A stretch of DNA of 64,000 nucleotides from contig NZ_JAUSZK010000001.1 of the NCBI RefSeq assembly GCF_030817495.1, positions 6,286,001 through 6,350,000 of the forward strand, written 5' to 3'. The notes beneath the pieces were generated by a model. That model was not told the origin of the DNA, ran no database searches, and worked only from the letters and a program-made list of their open reading frames with translations. Shown one piece after another: positions 1 to 10,281 of the stretch. The DNA is from Streptomyces sp. V3I7. GTDB lineage: Bacteria; Actinomycetota; Actinomycetes; Streptomycetales; Streptomycetaceae. The stretch's first letter is position 1, and each line of letters begins with the position of its first letter. The translations under genes were made by a program, and so were the position numbers.

Positions 1-20
1 GCCCCCGGGATGGCCCCGGA

Positions 21-1010
<990 letters not shown>

Positions 1011-1191
1011 GTCGAGCTCCAGCCCTTTCCGCTTTCCGTGGATGGTCCTGCGGCGGGCCCCTGGGGGCCGTCCGCGTCTCGGACGCTACGACTTCGCGTG
1101 CGCTCGAAGTCAAGAACGCGCCGGTACGCCCGCGTCCGGCGCCGGTTGGCGTGAAGTCGACGTTCCTCTTCCGGAACGACCAGCGCTGTCT

Positions 1192-1281
1192 ATGAACGAT
1201 CCAACAGCGCGTCTAACGATCCGAACACGCTGGTCCGAGGGGTTGACTGGCCGGAAATGGGACGCCATCTTGAACGATCAA
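1192..1281 (+). promoter_or_regulatory. Candidate promoter and three LacI-type operators of the sugar operon
   Basis: The dodecamer TTGAACGATCAA at 1270-1281 is a near-palindrome with the central CG typical of LacI-family operators. A 10/12 match lies at 1192-1203 and a weaker 8/12 match at 1212-1223, 20 bases further on. A possible promoter, TTGACT at 1243-1248 with CATCTT at 1266-1271 (17-base spacer), would place the best operator over the -10 and start point, fitting repression. The same word with one mismatch precedes the lacI-type gene (7880-7891) and an exact copy lies at 26002-26013. The promoter itself is tentative. The rest of 1011-1305 shows nothing recognisable. Confidence 0.6.
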
Positions 1282-1305
1282 ATAGGGCAGTGGGGCAAGG
1301 AGGAC

Positions 1306-2652
1306 ATGGTGAGTTCGGAGCAGACAGTGGTCCGTACGGGTACCGGCAGAGCACGGACGGTGCGATGGGGCGCGGTGGCGGCGACGTCCGCGATATGCGC
1401 GTCGCTCCTCGTCGGCTGCGGCAGCTCGGACTCCGACTCCAAGGGCGGGGGCGCCCCGGAGGCCTCCAAGGAGCGCGGGCCGATCACCCTGGCCATGGGC
1501 AAGGACACCACCGGCACCGTCCAGGGCCAGTTGGACCGCTGGAACAAGAAGCACCCCGACCAGAAGGTCACCCTCGTCGAGCTCCCGGAGAGCGCCGACC
1601 AGCAGCGCCAGCAGTTCATCCAGAACGCGCAGACCAAGTCCGACGCGTACACGGTCCTCAACCTGGACGTCGTGTGGACGGCCGAGTTCGCGGCCAACCA
1701 GTGGATCGACCAGCTGCCCGCCGGCAAGTTCCCGCTCGACCAGATGCTGCCCTCCGTGGTGAAGACGGGGACGTACTTCGGCAAGCAGTACGCCATCCCG
1801 TACAACACCAACGCCGGTCTGCTCTTCTACCGCAAGGACCTGCTCGACAAGATCAAGGCCCAACCCCCGCAGACCTGGGCCGAGATGGAGCAGGACTGCG
1901 CGAAGGTCAGCAAGCTCCCCGAGGGCGAGGGCATCGACTGCTACGCTGGCCAGTTCGACAAGTACGAGGGCCTGACCGTCAACTTCTCCGAGGCCGTGGC
2001 CTCCGCCGGCGGCTCCGTCGTCGACGCCAAGGGCAAGGCCACCGTCGACACGGACGCCGCGAAGAAGGGCCTGCACTTCCTGGCCGACGGGTTCAAGGAG
2101 GGCCGTATCGACAAGAAGGCCGCCACCTACCAGGAGGAGGACGGCCGCCGCGCCTTCCAGTCCGGCAAGCTGCTCTTCCACCGCCAGTGGCCGTACCAGT
2201 GGGCCCTGGCAGGCGCCAAGGACGGCTCCAGCAAGGTCGCCGGCAAGTTCGGCGTCGCCCCGCTGCCCGGTCTCGACGGACCCGGCAAGTCGACCCTCGG
2301 CGGACTGAACCTGGCCATCAGCAAGTTCGCCAAGAACAAGGCCACCGCGCTGGACTTCATCAAGTTCTTCTCCAACACGGCGAACGCGCGGGCCAACCTC
2401 CAGGTCAACTCCTCCGCCCCGCCGTACACCGCGCTCTACGACGACCCGGCGCTGAACAAGAAGTTCCCCTACCTGGCGACCCTCAAGCAGTCCCTCGCCA
2501 CGGCGACGCCCCGCCCCGCCGTCGTCCACTACGGCGACGCGACGGCCGCCATCCAGGAGAGCGCCGCGGCCGCGCTGAGCGGCGACAAGTCCGTCGACGC
2601 CGCGCTGGCGGACATGCAGAAGAACCTCTCCGCCGCCATCGCCGAGAAGTAG
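1306..2652 (+). CDS. Sugar ABC transporter substrate-binding lipoprotein
   Basis: A 448-residue extracellular solute-binding protein of family 1 (maltose/trehalose type). The N-terminus has basic residues, a hydrophobic stretch and a lipobox LLVGC with Cys38 as the lipidated residue, so the mature protein is anchored outside the membrane. The body has the usual features of carbohydrate binders, such as the PYNTNAGLLFYRKDLL hinge segment. The ATG was chosen because AAGGAGG lies at 1297-1303; the frame stays open upstream but has no such site. First gene of a four-gene operon with two permeases and a GH65 enzyme, so the ligand is probably an alpha-linked glucose disaccharide or short oligosaccharide (inference). 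Confidence 0.92.
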   Translation: MVSSEQTVVRTGTGRARTVRWGAVAATSAICASLLVGCGSSDSDSKGGGAPEASKERGPITLAMGKDTTGTVQGQLDRWNKKHPDQKVTLVELPESADQQRQQFIQNAQTKSDAYTVLNLDVVWTAEFAANQWIDQLPAGKFPLDQMLPSVVKTGTYFGKQYAIPYNTNAGLLFYRKDLLDKIKAQPPQTWAEMEQDCAKVSKLPEGEGIDCYAGQFDKYEGLTVNFSEAVASAGGSVVDAKGKATVDTDAAKKGLHFLADGFKEGRIDKKAATYQEEDGRRAFQSGKLLFHRQWPYQWALAGAKDGSSKVAGKFGVAPLPGLDGPGKSTLGGLNLAISKFAKNKATALDFIKFFSNTANARANLQVNSSAPPYTALYDDPALNKKFPYLATLKQSLATATPRPAVVHYGDATAAIQESAAAALSGDKSVDAALADMQKNLSAAIAEK

Positions 2653-2681
2653 GCGACGGCAGAGATCGGAAAGGCCTTCTG

Positions 2682-3632
2682 ATGTCCGTCCTGACATCGA
2701 GAGAGGCCTCCGGCACCGGTACCCGGCCCGCGCGCACCACGCGCCGGGCCGGCACCGGCCGGCTGGCGGCCGCACTGCTCTCACCGACCCTCCTGGTGGT
2801 CGGGCTCGTCATCGGCTACCCGGTGGTGGCCGCCCTGCGCCTGTCGTTCCAGGTGTCGCACCAGTCCATCGACCCGCACACCGGGTTCAACGTCACCACG
2901 ACCACGTTCGGACTGGACAACTACGCCAGGGTCTTCGGCGACGACCGGATCCTGCGACCGTGGTGGAACACCACGTCGTTCGCGCTGGCATCGGTGACGC
3001 TGGAGGTCTTCATCGGCATGGCCATGGCCCTGGTGATGCACCGCGCCTTCCAGGGCCGCGCGCTCGTGCGCGCCGCCGTCCTGGTGCCGTGGGCCATCCC
3101 GACCGCCATGTCCGGCCTCCTCTGGAAGTGGATCTTCAACAGCCAGGGCATCGCCAACGACATCCTCGGCGCCCAGATCCTGTGGAACCGCGACGGGTTC
3201 CAGGCCTGGCTGTCCGTCGTCGTCGCCGACACCTGGAAGACCGCGCCGTTCATCGGCCTGCTCGTCCTGGCCGGACTCCAGGTCATCCCCGGCGAGTTGT
3301 ACGAGGCGGCCAGGGTCGACGGCGCTTCGCCGTGGCGCACCTTCTGGCGGATCACGCTGCCCCTGGTCCGCCCGGCCCTCGTGGTGGCGGTGCTCTTCCG
3401 GCTGCTGGACGTGCTGCGCATGTTCGACCTGCCGTACGTCCTGGTCGGCCCGCGCAAGCACTCCGTCGAGACGCTCTCGATGATCGCCTTCGAGGAGATG
3501 ACCAATCTGCGCTTCGGCACCGCCGCCGCGTACGCGACCGTCCTGTTCGCCTACGTGGCCGTGGTCGCCTTCGCGTTCGTCAGGCTGTTCGGAGCCGACC
3601 TGATCGGCCGGGGTACAGGGAGCGAACGATGA
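2682..3632 (+). CDS. Sugar ABC transporter permease (MalF-type)
   Basis: A 316-residue inner-membrane subunit with about six hydrophobic segments and the EAA loop that contacts the ATPase (YEAARVDGASPWRTFWRI, from about residue 207). It forms the channel with the next permease. The start follows a 29-base gap after the lipoprotein gene. Its stop overlaps the next start in an ATGA, so translation of the two permeases is probably coupled. No ATPase gene is present; in Streptomyces such importers commonly share the MsiK ATPase encoded elsewhere, which is an inference here. Confidence 0.93.
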   Translation: MSVLTSREASGTGTRPARTTRRAGTGRLAAALLSPTLLVVGLVIGYPVVAALRLSFQVSHQSIDPHTGFNVTTTTFGLDNYARVFGDDRILRPWWNTTSFALASVTLEVFIGMAMALVMHRAFQGRALVRAAVLVPWAIPTAMSGLLWKWIFNSQGIANDILGAQILWNRDGFQAWLSVVVADTWKTAPFIGLLVLAGLQVIPGELYEAARVDGASPWRTFWRITLPLVRPALVVAVLFRLLDVLRMFDLPYVLVGPRKHSVETLSMIAFEEMTNLRFGTAAAYATVLFAYVAVVAFAFVRLFGADLIGRGTGSER

Positions 3633-4474
3633 GCACGACACGTGTACGAGGGCGCAGGGGAGCGGCGTGGGCCCGGCGCCTGGGCACCGGCCTGATCGTC
3701 GCCTACTGCCTGGTGCCCTTCTACTGGATGGTGGTCTCCAGCCTGCGCCGGCCCACCGACCAGTTCTCCAACGCGCCGATCCCCGCGCCCCTTTCGTTCG
3801 AGAACTACTCCAGCGCCTTCGACCCGAAGAACGGCTTCGGCCGCGCTCTGGTGAACAGCGCGGTGGTCGCCGGCGTCACGACCGCGCTCACGCTCGTCGT
3901 CGCCGTGTTCGCCGGATACGCCCTGGCGCGGCTGCGGTTCCGGGGCAAGACGCTGATCCTCACCCTGATCATCGCGGCGTCGATGTTCCCGCCGATCATC
4001 CTGGTGGTGCCGCTGCTGCGGCTGTTCACCGACATCGGCTGGATCAACACGTACCAGGCGATGATCGTGCCGAGCATGAGCTTCACGCTGCCGCTCGCGG
4101 TGTGGAACCTGACCGCCTTCTTCCGCCAGATGCCGGCCGAACTGGAGAAGGCCGCCCAGGTCGACGGCTGCACCCCCGGGCAGGCGTTCCGCAAGGTCGT
4201 CCTACCACTGGCCGCGCCCGGCGTCTTCACGACGGCCATCCTCGTCTTCATCTGCGCCTGGAACGAGTTCCTCATCGCGGTCAGCGTGGTGAACCGGCGC
4301 GACATGATGACGGCGAACGTGATCGTGTCCCTGTTCACCGGCGCGTACAAGTACGACCAGCCGTTCGGCACCCAGATGGCGGCCGGCGTCGTGGTGACGC
4401 TCCCGCTCGTCGTCGCCGTGCTCCTCTTCCAGCGACGCATCGTGGACGGCCTCACGGCAGGAGGACTCAAGTAG
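3629..4474 (+). CDS. Sugar ABC transporter permease (MalG-type)
   Basis: A 281-residue partner of the preceding permease with about six membrane segments and the EAA loop LEKAAQVDGCTPGQAFRKVV from about residue 171. The length is normal for a MalG-type subunit. The ATG overlaps the preceding stop by four bases (ATGA), and the GH65 gene begins at the very next base after its TAG, so the operon is tightly packed. Confidence 0.93.
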   Translation: MSTTRVRGRRGAAWARRLGTGLIVAYCLVPFYWMVVSSLRRPTDQFSNAPIPAPLSFENYSSAFDPKNGFGRALVNSAVVAGVTTALTLVVAVFAGYALARLRFRGKTLILTLIIAASMFPPIILVVPLLRLFTDIGWINTYQAMIVPSMSFTLPLAVWNLTAFFRQMPAELEKAAQVDGCTPGQAFRKVVLPLAAPGVFTTAILVFICAWNEFLIAVSVVNRRDMMTANVIVSLFTGAYKYDQPFGTQMAAGVVVTLPLVVAVLLFQRRIVDGLTAGGLK

Positions 4475-6670
4475 ATGTCTGCCCCGAGCAGCGAACCGGT
4501 GCCGGACGACTGGGTGCTGGCCACCGACGACCCGCTGACCGACTACCACCCGGCCTTCACGGGCAACGGCTACCTCGCCGCGCGGGTCCCGGCCGCCGGC
4601 AACGGCTTCGCCGAGGCCCCGATCCGCACCCAGTTCCACGTCGCCGGGCTCTACACCGGCGCCGAGGGGGAGTGGGCCCGCAAGGCCTCGCTGCCGGCGT
4701 GGACGACGCTGGACGTCGGCGACGGCAGCGGCACCTTCAACACGGCCTTCGCTCCCGAGCCCGGCCAGGACGAGGCACCCGCGGTCGGCGGCGACTGGGC
4801 GCCGGTGGACAGCCCCCTGACCACGGTGGCCCGCGGCATCGCCGGCTACCGCCAGACCCTGGACCTGCGCACCGGCGTCATCGCCACCGCCGCACGCTGG
4901 ACCTCCCCTGCCGGGCGGGTGACCGACGTGCGCTACGAGATCCTCACCGCCCGGCACCGCACCCACACGGCCGCCGTCACGGTCACGGTGACCCCGCACT
5001 GGGACGGAACCCTGGAGGTCACCGACGCCCTCGACGAACGGGGCGCCCTGCGCACCCGCGACACCCGACAGGGCGCGACGGGGGGCCCTGAGGATCTGAT
5101 CTGGCTGACGACGGCGGCCCGGGGCAGCTCGGTCACCGCCGCCGTCGCGGCAGCCCTGCACGCTCCGGCCGACGCGCGCGCCGAGACGGCCGAGGGGACC
5201 GCGGTCCGCCGGATCGGCCTCCCGGTGCGGGCCGGTACGTCGTACACCTTCACCAAGTACGTCGGCCTCGCCACCAGCCACGACACGGCCGACCCGCTCG
5301 CGCTCGCCCGCGAGGCCGCGCTGGAGGCGGCGGCGTGCGGCTACGAGCGGCTGGCCGAGGACAGCCGGGCCGCCTGGGCGCGCGAGTGGCAAGGCGACAT
5401 CACCGTCCACGGCGACGAACGGCTGCGACGCCAGGTGCGGGCCGCCAAGTTCTACCTGCTCACCAGCGCCCGCGCCGGGCTGCCGTGGTCGCCGTCCCCG
5501 GCGGGGCTGTCCAGCGACGGGTACAACGGACACGTCTTCTGGGACACCGAGACCTGGATCTGGCCCAGCCTCCTCGCCCAGCACCCGGACATCGCCGAGA
5601 GCGTCCTGGACTACCGCCTGGACCGGCTCGACGCCGCGTACGCCAACGCCGCGCGCGGCGGTGACACGGGCGCCCGCTTCCCGTGGGAGAGCAGCCTCGA
5701 CGGCAGCGAGGACACGCCCTCCTGGGCCCCGTTCGGCGACTACGAACTGCACGTCACCTCCGACGTGGCCCTCGCCTTCTGGCAGTACTGGCTCGCCACC
5801 GGCGACGAGACGTGGCTGCGGGCCAAGGGGTGGCCCGTGCTGCGCGGCGCCGCCGACTTCTGGGCGAGCCGGGCGGTCCTCGGCGCGGACGGCCGGTACC
5901 ACCTGAGCGGCGTGATCCCGCCGGACGAGTACGCGATCGAGCCCCACGACGACTCCGCGTACACCAACGCCTCCGCCGCCGCGGTCCTGCGCTTCGCCAC
6001 CGAGGCCGCCGCCGTCCTCGGCGAACCGGCCGATCCCGCGTGGTACGAGGCCGCGCGGGGCCTCGTCGTCCCCTTCGACGAACGGCTCGGTGTGCACCCG
6101 GAGTTCGCCGGATACGAGGGCGAGCAGATCAAGCAGGCCGACGTCGTGATGCTCGCCTACCCCTGGGAGCACCCACAGGACGAGGCGGTCACCCGGGCCG
6201 ACCTGGAGTACTACCTGCCCCGCACGCACGAGGACGGCCCATCGATGACGGACTCGGTCCACGCGATCGTGTACGCCCAACTCGGGGAAGCGGAAGCGGC
6301 GTTGGACCGCACCCGGCACAGCGTGGACCCGTTCGTGCGGGCCCCCTTCGAGCAGTTCGCGGAGGCCCGTAAGGGAGGCGCCTTCACCTTCCTCACCGGG
6401 CACGGCGGCTTCCTCCAGGTGTTCCTGTACGGCTACTCGGGACTGCGCTGGCGCCCCGACCGCGTCGTCCTTGCCCCGATCCTGCCCGCCGCGCTGGACG
6501 GCATCACCCTCAGCCGACTCCACTGGCGGGGCCGCGTCTTCGACGTCGACATCCGGCACGAGGGAACGACGGTCCGGCTGCGCTCGGGCCCGGAACTCCC
6601 GGTGGAGGCCGAGGGGCACGTCTACCGGGTCCGGCCCGGGGAGCCGCTCACCCTGCGCACGCGCGGCTGA
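4475..6670 (+). CDS. Glycoside hydrolase family 65 protein (alpha-glucoside hydrolase or phosphorylase)
   Basis: A 731-residue cytosolic enzyme. The family 65 signature GYNGHVFWDTETWIWPSL lies in the (alpha/alpha)6 barrel; Glu485 in VIPPDEYA is at the place of the general acid, and Lys553-Gln554 in IKQADVVMLAYP is the conserved KQ pair. There is a beta-rich N-terminal domain and a C-terminal beta sheet. Family members hydrolyse or phosphorolyse kojibiose, nigerose, maltose or trehalose. The wording around the signature resembles hydrolases of the acid trehalase/PGGHG type as much as phosphorylases, so the mechanism is left open. It starts directly after the permease stop and would process the imported sugar. 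Confidence 0.85.
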   Translation: MSAPSSEPVPDDWVLATDDPLTDYHPAFTGNGYLAARVPAAGNGFAEAPIRTQFHVAGLYTGAEGEWARKASLPAWTTLDVGDGSGTFNTAFAPEPGQDEAPAVGGDWAPVDSPLTTVARGIAGYRQTLDLRTGVIATAARWTSPAGRVTDVRYEILTARHRTHTAAVTVTVTPHWDGTLEVTDALDERGALRTRDTRQGATGGPEDLIWLTTAARGSSVTAAVAAALHAPADARAETAEGTAVRRIGLPVRAGTSYTFTKYVGLATSHDTADPLALAREAALEAAACGYERLAEDSRAAWAREWQGDITVHGDERLRRQVRAAKFYLLTSARAGLPWSPSPAGLSSDGYNGHVFWDTETWIWPSLLAQHPDIAESVLDYRLDRLDAAYANAARGGDTGARFPWESSLDGSEDTPSWAPFGDYELHVTSDVALAFWQYWLATGDETWLRAKGWPVLRGAADFWASRAVLGADGRYHLSGVIPPDEYAIEPHDDSAYTNASAAAVLRFATEAAAVLGEPADPAWYEAARGLVVPFDERLGVHPEFAGYEGEQIKQADVVMLAYPWEHPQDEAVTRADLEYYLPRTHEDGPSMTDSVHAIVYAQLGEAEAALDRTRHSVDPFVRAPFEQFAEARKGGAFTFLTGHGGFLQVFLYGYSGLRWRPDRVVLAPILPAALDGITLSRLHWRGRVFDVDIRHEGTTVRLRSGPELPVEAEGHVYRVRPGEPLTLRTRG

Positions 6671-6695
6671 ACCACCGTCGTATCAGAGCGAGTTG

Positions 6696-6720
6696 GGGCG
6701 GCCGGTCCAGTCGGCCGCCC
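6696..6720. terminator. Bidirectional terminator hairpin between GH65 and lacI-type genes
   Basis: GGGCGGCCG, seven-base loop, CGGCCGCCC: a perfect 9-bp stem in the 49 bases between the convergent genes. Its right arm touches the stop codon of the regulator gene. Confidence 0.75.
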
Positions 6721-7832
6721 TACCGCCGTACGGGATCTTCCGCCGCCCCGGGCGCCGAGCTGGTGCGGATCACCAGTTCCGGGGCGAGGAGTTGACGCAT
6801 GCGACCGCTCTCGTCCGCCTCCCCCTCGCTCGCGCCGGTGAGCCGCAGCAGCTCGGCCATGATCAGCCGGCCGACCTCCTCTATCGGCTGGCGCACGCTG
6901 GTCAGGCCGAGGGCGGCGGCCGCCGGGGTGTCGTCGAAGCCGACCACGGCGACGTCCTCGCCGGGGCGCCGGCCCCGGTGCGGCAGGGCGTGCAGGGCGC
7001 CGACCGCGAGCGTGTCCGTCGCCGCGACGACGGCGGTGGGCGGCTCCGGACGGTTCAGCAGCTCCGTCATGAGCGCGGTGCCGCCGGCCATGGTGTCGGG
7101 CCCCCGGACATCCAGCCGGTGGCTCCGCCTCAGCACACCGTGCCGGTCCATGGCGCTGAGCCAGCCCCGCGCGCGGGCGTCGCCGAGCCGGCTGCCCTCC
7201 GGCCAGCCGAGGAAGCCGATGCGGCGGTGTCCGGCGGCCACCAGATGATCGACCGCGGCGGCCGTCCCCGCCTCGTTGTCGACGTCGGCCCAGCTGTAGC
7301 CGTCAGTTTCAGCAGCGGTCCGGCCGAACGCGACGAACGGCACGCCCGCCACGGTGAGTTCGCGCGGCCGCGGATCGTCGTGGGTGAGGTCGTAGAGCAC
7401 GACGCCGCGCACCGCTCCCGCCCGCCACAGGGCGATGCTCCGCTCGGTCTCCGACACCCCCGCCCCGTCCGGCGCGTCGCTCTCGGACGCGGTGAACAGC
7501 AGGACGTGACAGTCGCTGCGCTGCCCCGCCTCGGCGAGCGCGTGCAGGAACCGGTCCTGGATGGAGGCGACCGTCCCCGCGCTCACGGGCAGGATCCGGC
7601 ACCCGACCATCCCCGGTGAACTGGCCCGCAGCGAGCGGGCCATGCGGTTGGGGTGGTAGCCCAGCTCGGCGATGGCGCGTTCGACGCGCTCGCGGGTCTC
7701 GGCCCGCACACGATGCGGGGCGTTGAGCACGTTGGACACCGTCTGCCGCGACACCCCGGCGGCCTCGGCCACGTCCGTGATGGTCGCGGATCCTGCCCCG
7801 CCGGAGCGGCCCCGTGCGGAGCTGAGCGGCAT
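6720..7832 (-). CDS. LacI-family transcriptional regulator of the sugar operon
   Basis: A 370-residue repressor. The N-terminal helix-turn-helix is clear (ATITDVAEAAGVSRQTVSNVLN, residues about 16-37, with the hinge helix region following at YHPNRMARSLR), then the periplasmic-binding-protein-like sugar sensor domain. It sits convergently at the end of the ABC/GH65 operon, the usual place for a local regulator. Candidate operators lie in its own leader (7880-7891) and before the lipoprotein gene, which suggests repression plus autoregulation, relieved by the imported sugar. The effector is not known. Confidence 0.9.
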   Translation of the reverse strand: MPLSSARGRSGGAGSATITDVAEAAGVSRQTVSNVLNAPHRVRAETRERVERAIAELGYHPNRMARSLRASSPGMVGCRILPVSAGTVASIQDRFLHALAEAGQRSDCHVLLFTASESDAPDGAGVSETERSIALWRAGAVRGVVLYDLTHDDPRPRELTVAGVPFVAFGRTAAETDGYSWADVDNEAGTAAAVDHLVAAGHRRIGFLGWPEGSRLGDARARGWLSAMDRHGVLRRSHRLDVRGPDTMAGGTALMTELLNRPEPPTAVVAATDTLAVGALHALPHRGRRPGEDVAVVGFDDTPAAAALGLTSVRQPIEEVGRLIMAELLRLTGASEGEADESGRMRQLLAPELVIRTSSAPGAAEDPVRR

Positions 7833-7879
7833 TCTCTCCCCCGAAGTCCGACCGGGCGCGCGTCGCCCGGTGAACGGAT

Positions 7880-7891
7880 TTTATCGTTCAA
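7880..7891. promoter_or_regulatory. Candidate autoregulatory operator of the LacI-type gene
   Basis: TTTATCGTTCAA differs at one position from TTGATCGTTCAA, the reverse complement of the operator at 1270-1281. It is 48 bases upstream of the start codon. Confidence 0.55.
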
Positions 7892-7921
7892 CCGGCGACT
7901 GTCGACGCCCGGCCTGCGGCC

Positions 7922-8377
7922 TCAGTTCCACAGCGGGTAGGTCATCACCTGCGAGTAGCCCTCCGGCGCGCCGCCGGAGTAGGTCAGGCTCATCCGCGTG
8001 AAGTGCGTCAGACCCGGGTCCTTCTTCCATGTGTCCGGGCGGTCGAGGCGGACCGTGACGGGGTACGAGCGGAAGGTGCCCGCCGCGCAGTACGGCTTGC
8101 AGTCGTTGACCACGTTCACGCCCTGCGCCGTCGCTCCGGCCGGGCCCCACTGCGACCAGTGCAGACCGGCCAGGCGGCTGTTGCCGTCGCCGCAGGCCAG
8201 GACGAAGTCGTTAGGGCGTACGTTCGAGCGCCAGAAGCAGTCGACGAGCACCGGTCCGGACGCCGGCTGCCCGGCCGGAGCCGAGTCCGGCCGGGCCGCG
8301 GACGCGGTCGTGACACCGCCCGCGAACAACACGGCCGCCCAGAACATGATCGCTGTACTCCGCACTGGTTTGCGCAT
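7922..8377 (-). CDS. Small secreted protein of unknown function
   Basis: A 151-residue protein with a clear Sec signal peptide (basic MRKPVRS, hydrophobic core, TASA cleavage region near residue 27). The mature part is about 125 residues and has four Cys (in VDCFW, VLACG, NDCKPYC) that could form two disulfides, and several Trp. I do not recognise the family. The start at 8377 has a strong GGAGGG site; a longer reading from 8404 would spoil the signal peptide. It lies behind the regulator gene on the same strand with 89 bases between. Confidence 0.75.
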   Translation of the reverse strand: MRKPVRSTAIMFWAAVLFAGGVTTASAARPDSAPAGQPASGPVLVDCFWRSNVRPNDFVLACGDGNSRLAGLHWSQWGPAGATAQGVNVVNDCKPYCAAGTFRSYPVTVRLDRPDTWKKDPGLTHFTRMSLTYSGGAPEGYSQVMTYPLWN

Positions 8378-8488
8378 CTTCCCTCCCGCCCAATTCGACT
8401 GCACTTCCGCCCACAGGGGACCGCTGTAACGACGCTACGACCGTCCGGGGAGATGCACCACTCGCACGGAGCAACGCGCCCCGGACGG

Positions 8489-8521
8489 GGGCGGGCCAGG
8501 GGCGGGCCAGGGGCGGGCTAC
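8489..8521. repeat. Three tandem 11-bp repeats at the end of the multicopper oxidase gene
   Basis: GGGCGGGCCAG occurs twice in tandem followed by a 9/11 copy; the last copy overlaps the stop codon of the oxidase gene. Confidence 0.75.
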
Positions 8522-10116
8522 GCGCGGTAGCCGAGGATCGTCATCATCCCGGACTCCGAGTGGTACTGGTTGTGACAGTGCAGCATCCACAGCCCGGGGT
8601 TGTCGGCGTCGAACTCGACGACGAGTTTGCGGTGGGGGAGCACGATGGAGGTGTCCTTGCGCGCCCCGAGCCCGTCGAGCCCGTAGATGGCGAAGGTGTG
8701 GCCGTGCAGATGGATGGGGTGCCACATGTCGGTCGCGTTGATGACGGTGAGGCGGACGCGCTCCCCCTGGCGCACGGGGTGGCGCTGGGTGACCTCGTAG
8801 GGCCGGTGGTCGAAGGCCCAGTCGTAGTTCTTCATGCCGCCCGTGAGCCGGACGCGGAAGTCGCGGTCCGGCTTGCGGTCGCTCAGGACCACCGACTCGT
8901 GGGGCCGCAGCCGGCGGGCCGGCACGATCTGCCCGTCGAGCTCGTCGGGGCGGGCGCCCGACGGGGGAGCGGCGCCGCGGGCCGCGGTGCGCAGCACGGC
9001 CATGGCCCGCGCGTTCTTGCCCTCCGCGAGGGCGACGAGCGGGAAGACGCCGTCCTTGGCGGTGACCAGCACGTCGTAGCGCTCGGCCATGCCGATGAGC
9101 AGGCCGTCCGTCGTCTTGTGCTCCACGGGGTAGCCGTCGGTGTGGGTGACGGTCATGGCGTGACCGGCGAGCGCGACACGGAACGCGGTCTCCGCCCCGG
9201 CGTTGATGATGCGGAGCCGGATGCGGTCGCCCGGGCGGGCCCGGAACACCGACGGGTCGGTGGGCAGGCGGCCGTTGGCGAGGAAGTACGGGTGGGCGAC
9301 ATTGCCGCCCTCGCTGTGCAGCAGCCGGCTGTGGGAGCCGTGGAGCACGCGCGAGGGGCCCTTCGACCCGGCGGAGCGGCCCATCCCCTTGTGGCCGCCG
9401 TGGCCGTCCATCGCCATCCCGCGGCCGTGCGTGAGCTCGGAGAGGACCTGGTCGGGGGTGGAGCCGTCCACGCCGTCGAGCCAGTCGTCGAGGACGAGGA
9501 TCCACTCCTTGTCGTAGGAGAGGGGCTCCTTGGGGTCGTCGACGATGAGCGGCGCGTACAGGCCACGGTCGGGCTGGAGCCCCGAGTGGGAGTGCACGAA
9601 ATAGGTACCGGGGTTGGTGACGGCGAACCGGTAGGTGAAGCCGGTGCCCGGGCGGATCGGCGCCTGCGTCAGATCGGGCACCCCGTCCATGTCGCACCGC
9701 AGACGCACCCCGTGGGAGTGCAGCGTCGTGCCGGTGGGCAGACGGTTGGCGAGATGGACGCTCAGGACCTCACCGGCGTTCAGCCGCAACTGCGGCCCTG
9801 GCAGCGTGTCGCCGTACGCCCAGGTGCGGACCTTCCGGCCGTGCAGGTCGAGGGTGGTCTCCTCGGCGGTGAGCTTGAACTCGCGCACGCGGCCGGAGCC
9901 CCGTTTGCGTTCAGCGGCGCGGACCTCGGGCCCGGAGGGGCTCACATACCCCTTGGGCCCCGGAGGAACGAACGGGCCGCCGTCGGCGCCGGCCCCCGAT
10001 GCGGGACGGGAGCCGGAGTGCGGTTGCGAGCCGGATTCGGTACAGGCGGCCAGCAGTCCCGAGCCGAAGGCCGCGAAAGAGGCGGAGAGCAAGGTACGCC
10101 GCGAAGGTTTGCGCAT
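8518..10116 (-). CDS. Tat-exported multicopper oxidase lipoprotein
   Basis: A 532-residue three-cupredoxin oxidase. The N-terminus carries a twin-arginine signal (SRRTLLS) and a lipobox LLAAC with Cys25, so it is likely exported folded and lipid-anchored. The copper ligands are visible as four motifs in order: LHSHG, YFVHSHSG, HPIHLHGHTF and HCHNQYHSESGM; the last gives the type 1 Cys and an axial Met. A His/Gly/Met-rich insert (MAMDGHGGHKGMG) may bind extra copper. The family oxidises phenols or metal ions such as Cu(I), Mn or Fe. The ATG at 10116 was chosen; GTG at 10131 is possible and neither has a good ribosome site. Confidence 0.9.
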   Translation of the reverse strand: MRKPSRRTLLSASFAAFGSGLLAACTESGSQPHSGSRPASGAGADGGPFVPPGPKGYVSPSGPEVRAAERKRGSGRVREFKLTAEETTLDLHGRKVRTWAYGDTLPGPQLRLNAGEVLSVHLANRLPTGTTLHSHGVRLRCDMDGVPDLTQAPIRPGTGFTYRFAVTNPGTYFVHSHSGLQPDRGLYAPLIVDDPKEPLSYDKEWILVLDDWLDGVDGSTPDQVLSELTHGRGMAMDGHGGHKGMGRSAGSKGPSRVLHGSHSRLLHSEGGNVAHPYFLANGRLPTDPSVFRARPGDRIRLRIINAGAETAFRVALAGHAMTVTHTDGYPVEHKTTDGLLIGMAERYDVLVTAKDGVFPLVALAEGKNARAMAVLRTAARGAAPPSGARPDELDGQIVPARRLRPHESVVLSDRKPDRDFRVRLTGGMKNYDWAFDHRPYEVTQRHPVRQGERVRLTVINATDMWHPIHLHGHTFAIYGLDGLGARKDTSIVLPHRKLVVEFDADNPGLWMLHCHNQYHSESGMMTILGYRA

Positions 10117-10210
10117 GACTGAATAACACACGTTTTATGACGATATGTGCGGTAACTGGGGCGGCGCGTCTCATGATGTCCGGACGGTTGCCGTACCGGG
10201 CCCCGGAACG

Positions 10211-10269
10211 AGCGCAGGCCCCCCGCCCCGCGTGCCGGACGGCACGACGCGGGGCGGGGGGCCTGCGCT
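10211..10269. terminator. Strong terminator after the cyclophilin gene
   Basis: A long GC-rich inverted repeat: a 22-bp outer stem, a three-base bulge, then TGCC/GGCA around a GGAC loop. It starts 12 bases beyond the cyclophilin stop codon. Confidence 0.85.
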
Positions 10270-10281
10270 GCTGCGGTGGTG

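Noticed and set aside
4202..6619. Very long open frames opposite GH65, FdhF-type and Clp genes
   Set aside because: Frames opposite G+C-rich genes stay open because of third-position bias; they are Arg/Gly/Val-rich with no family motifs or ribosome sites.
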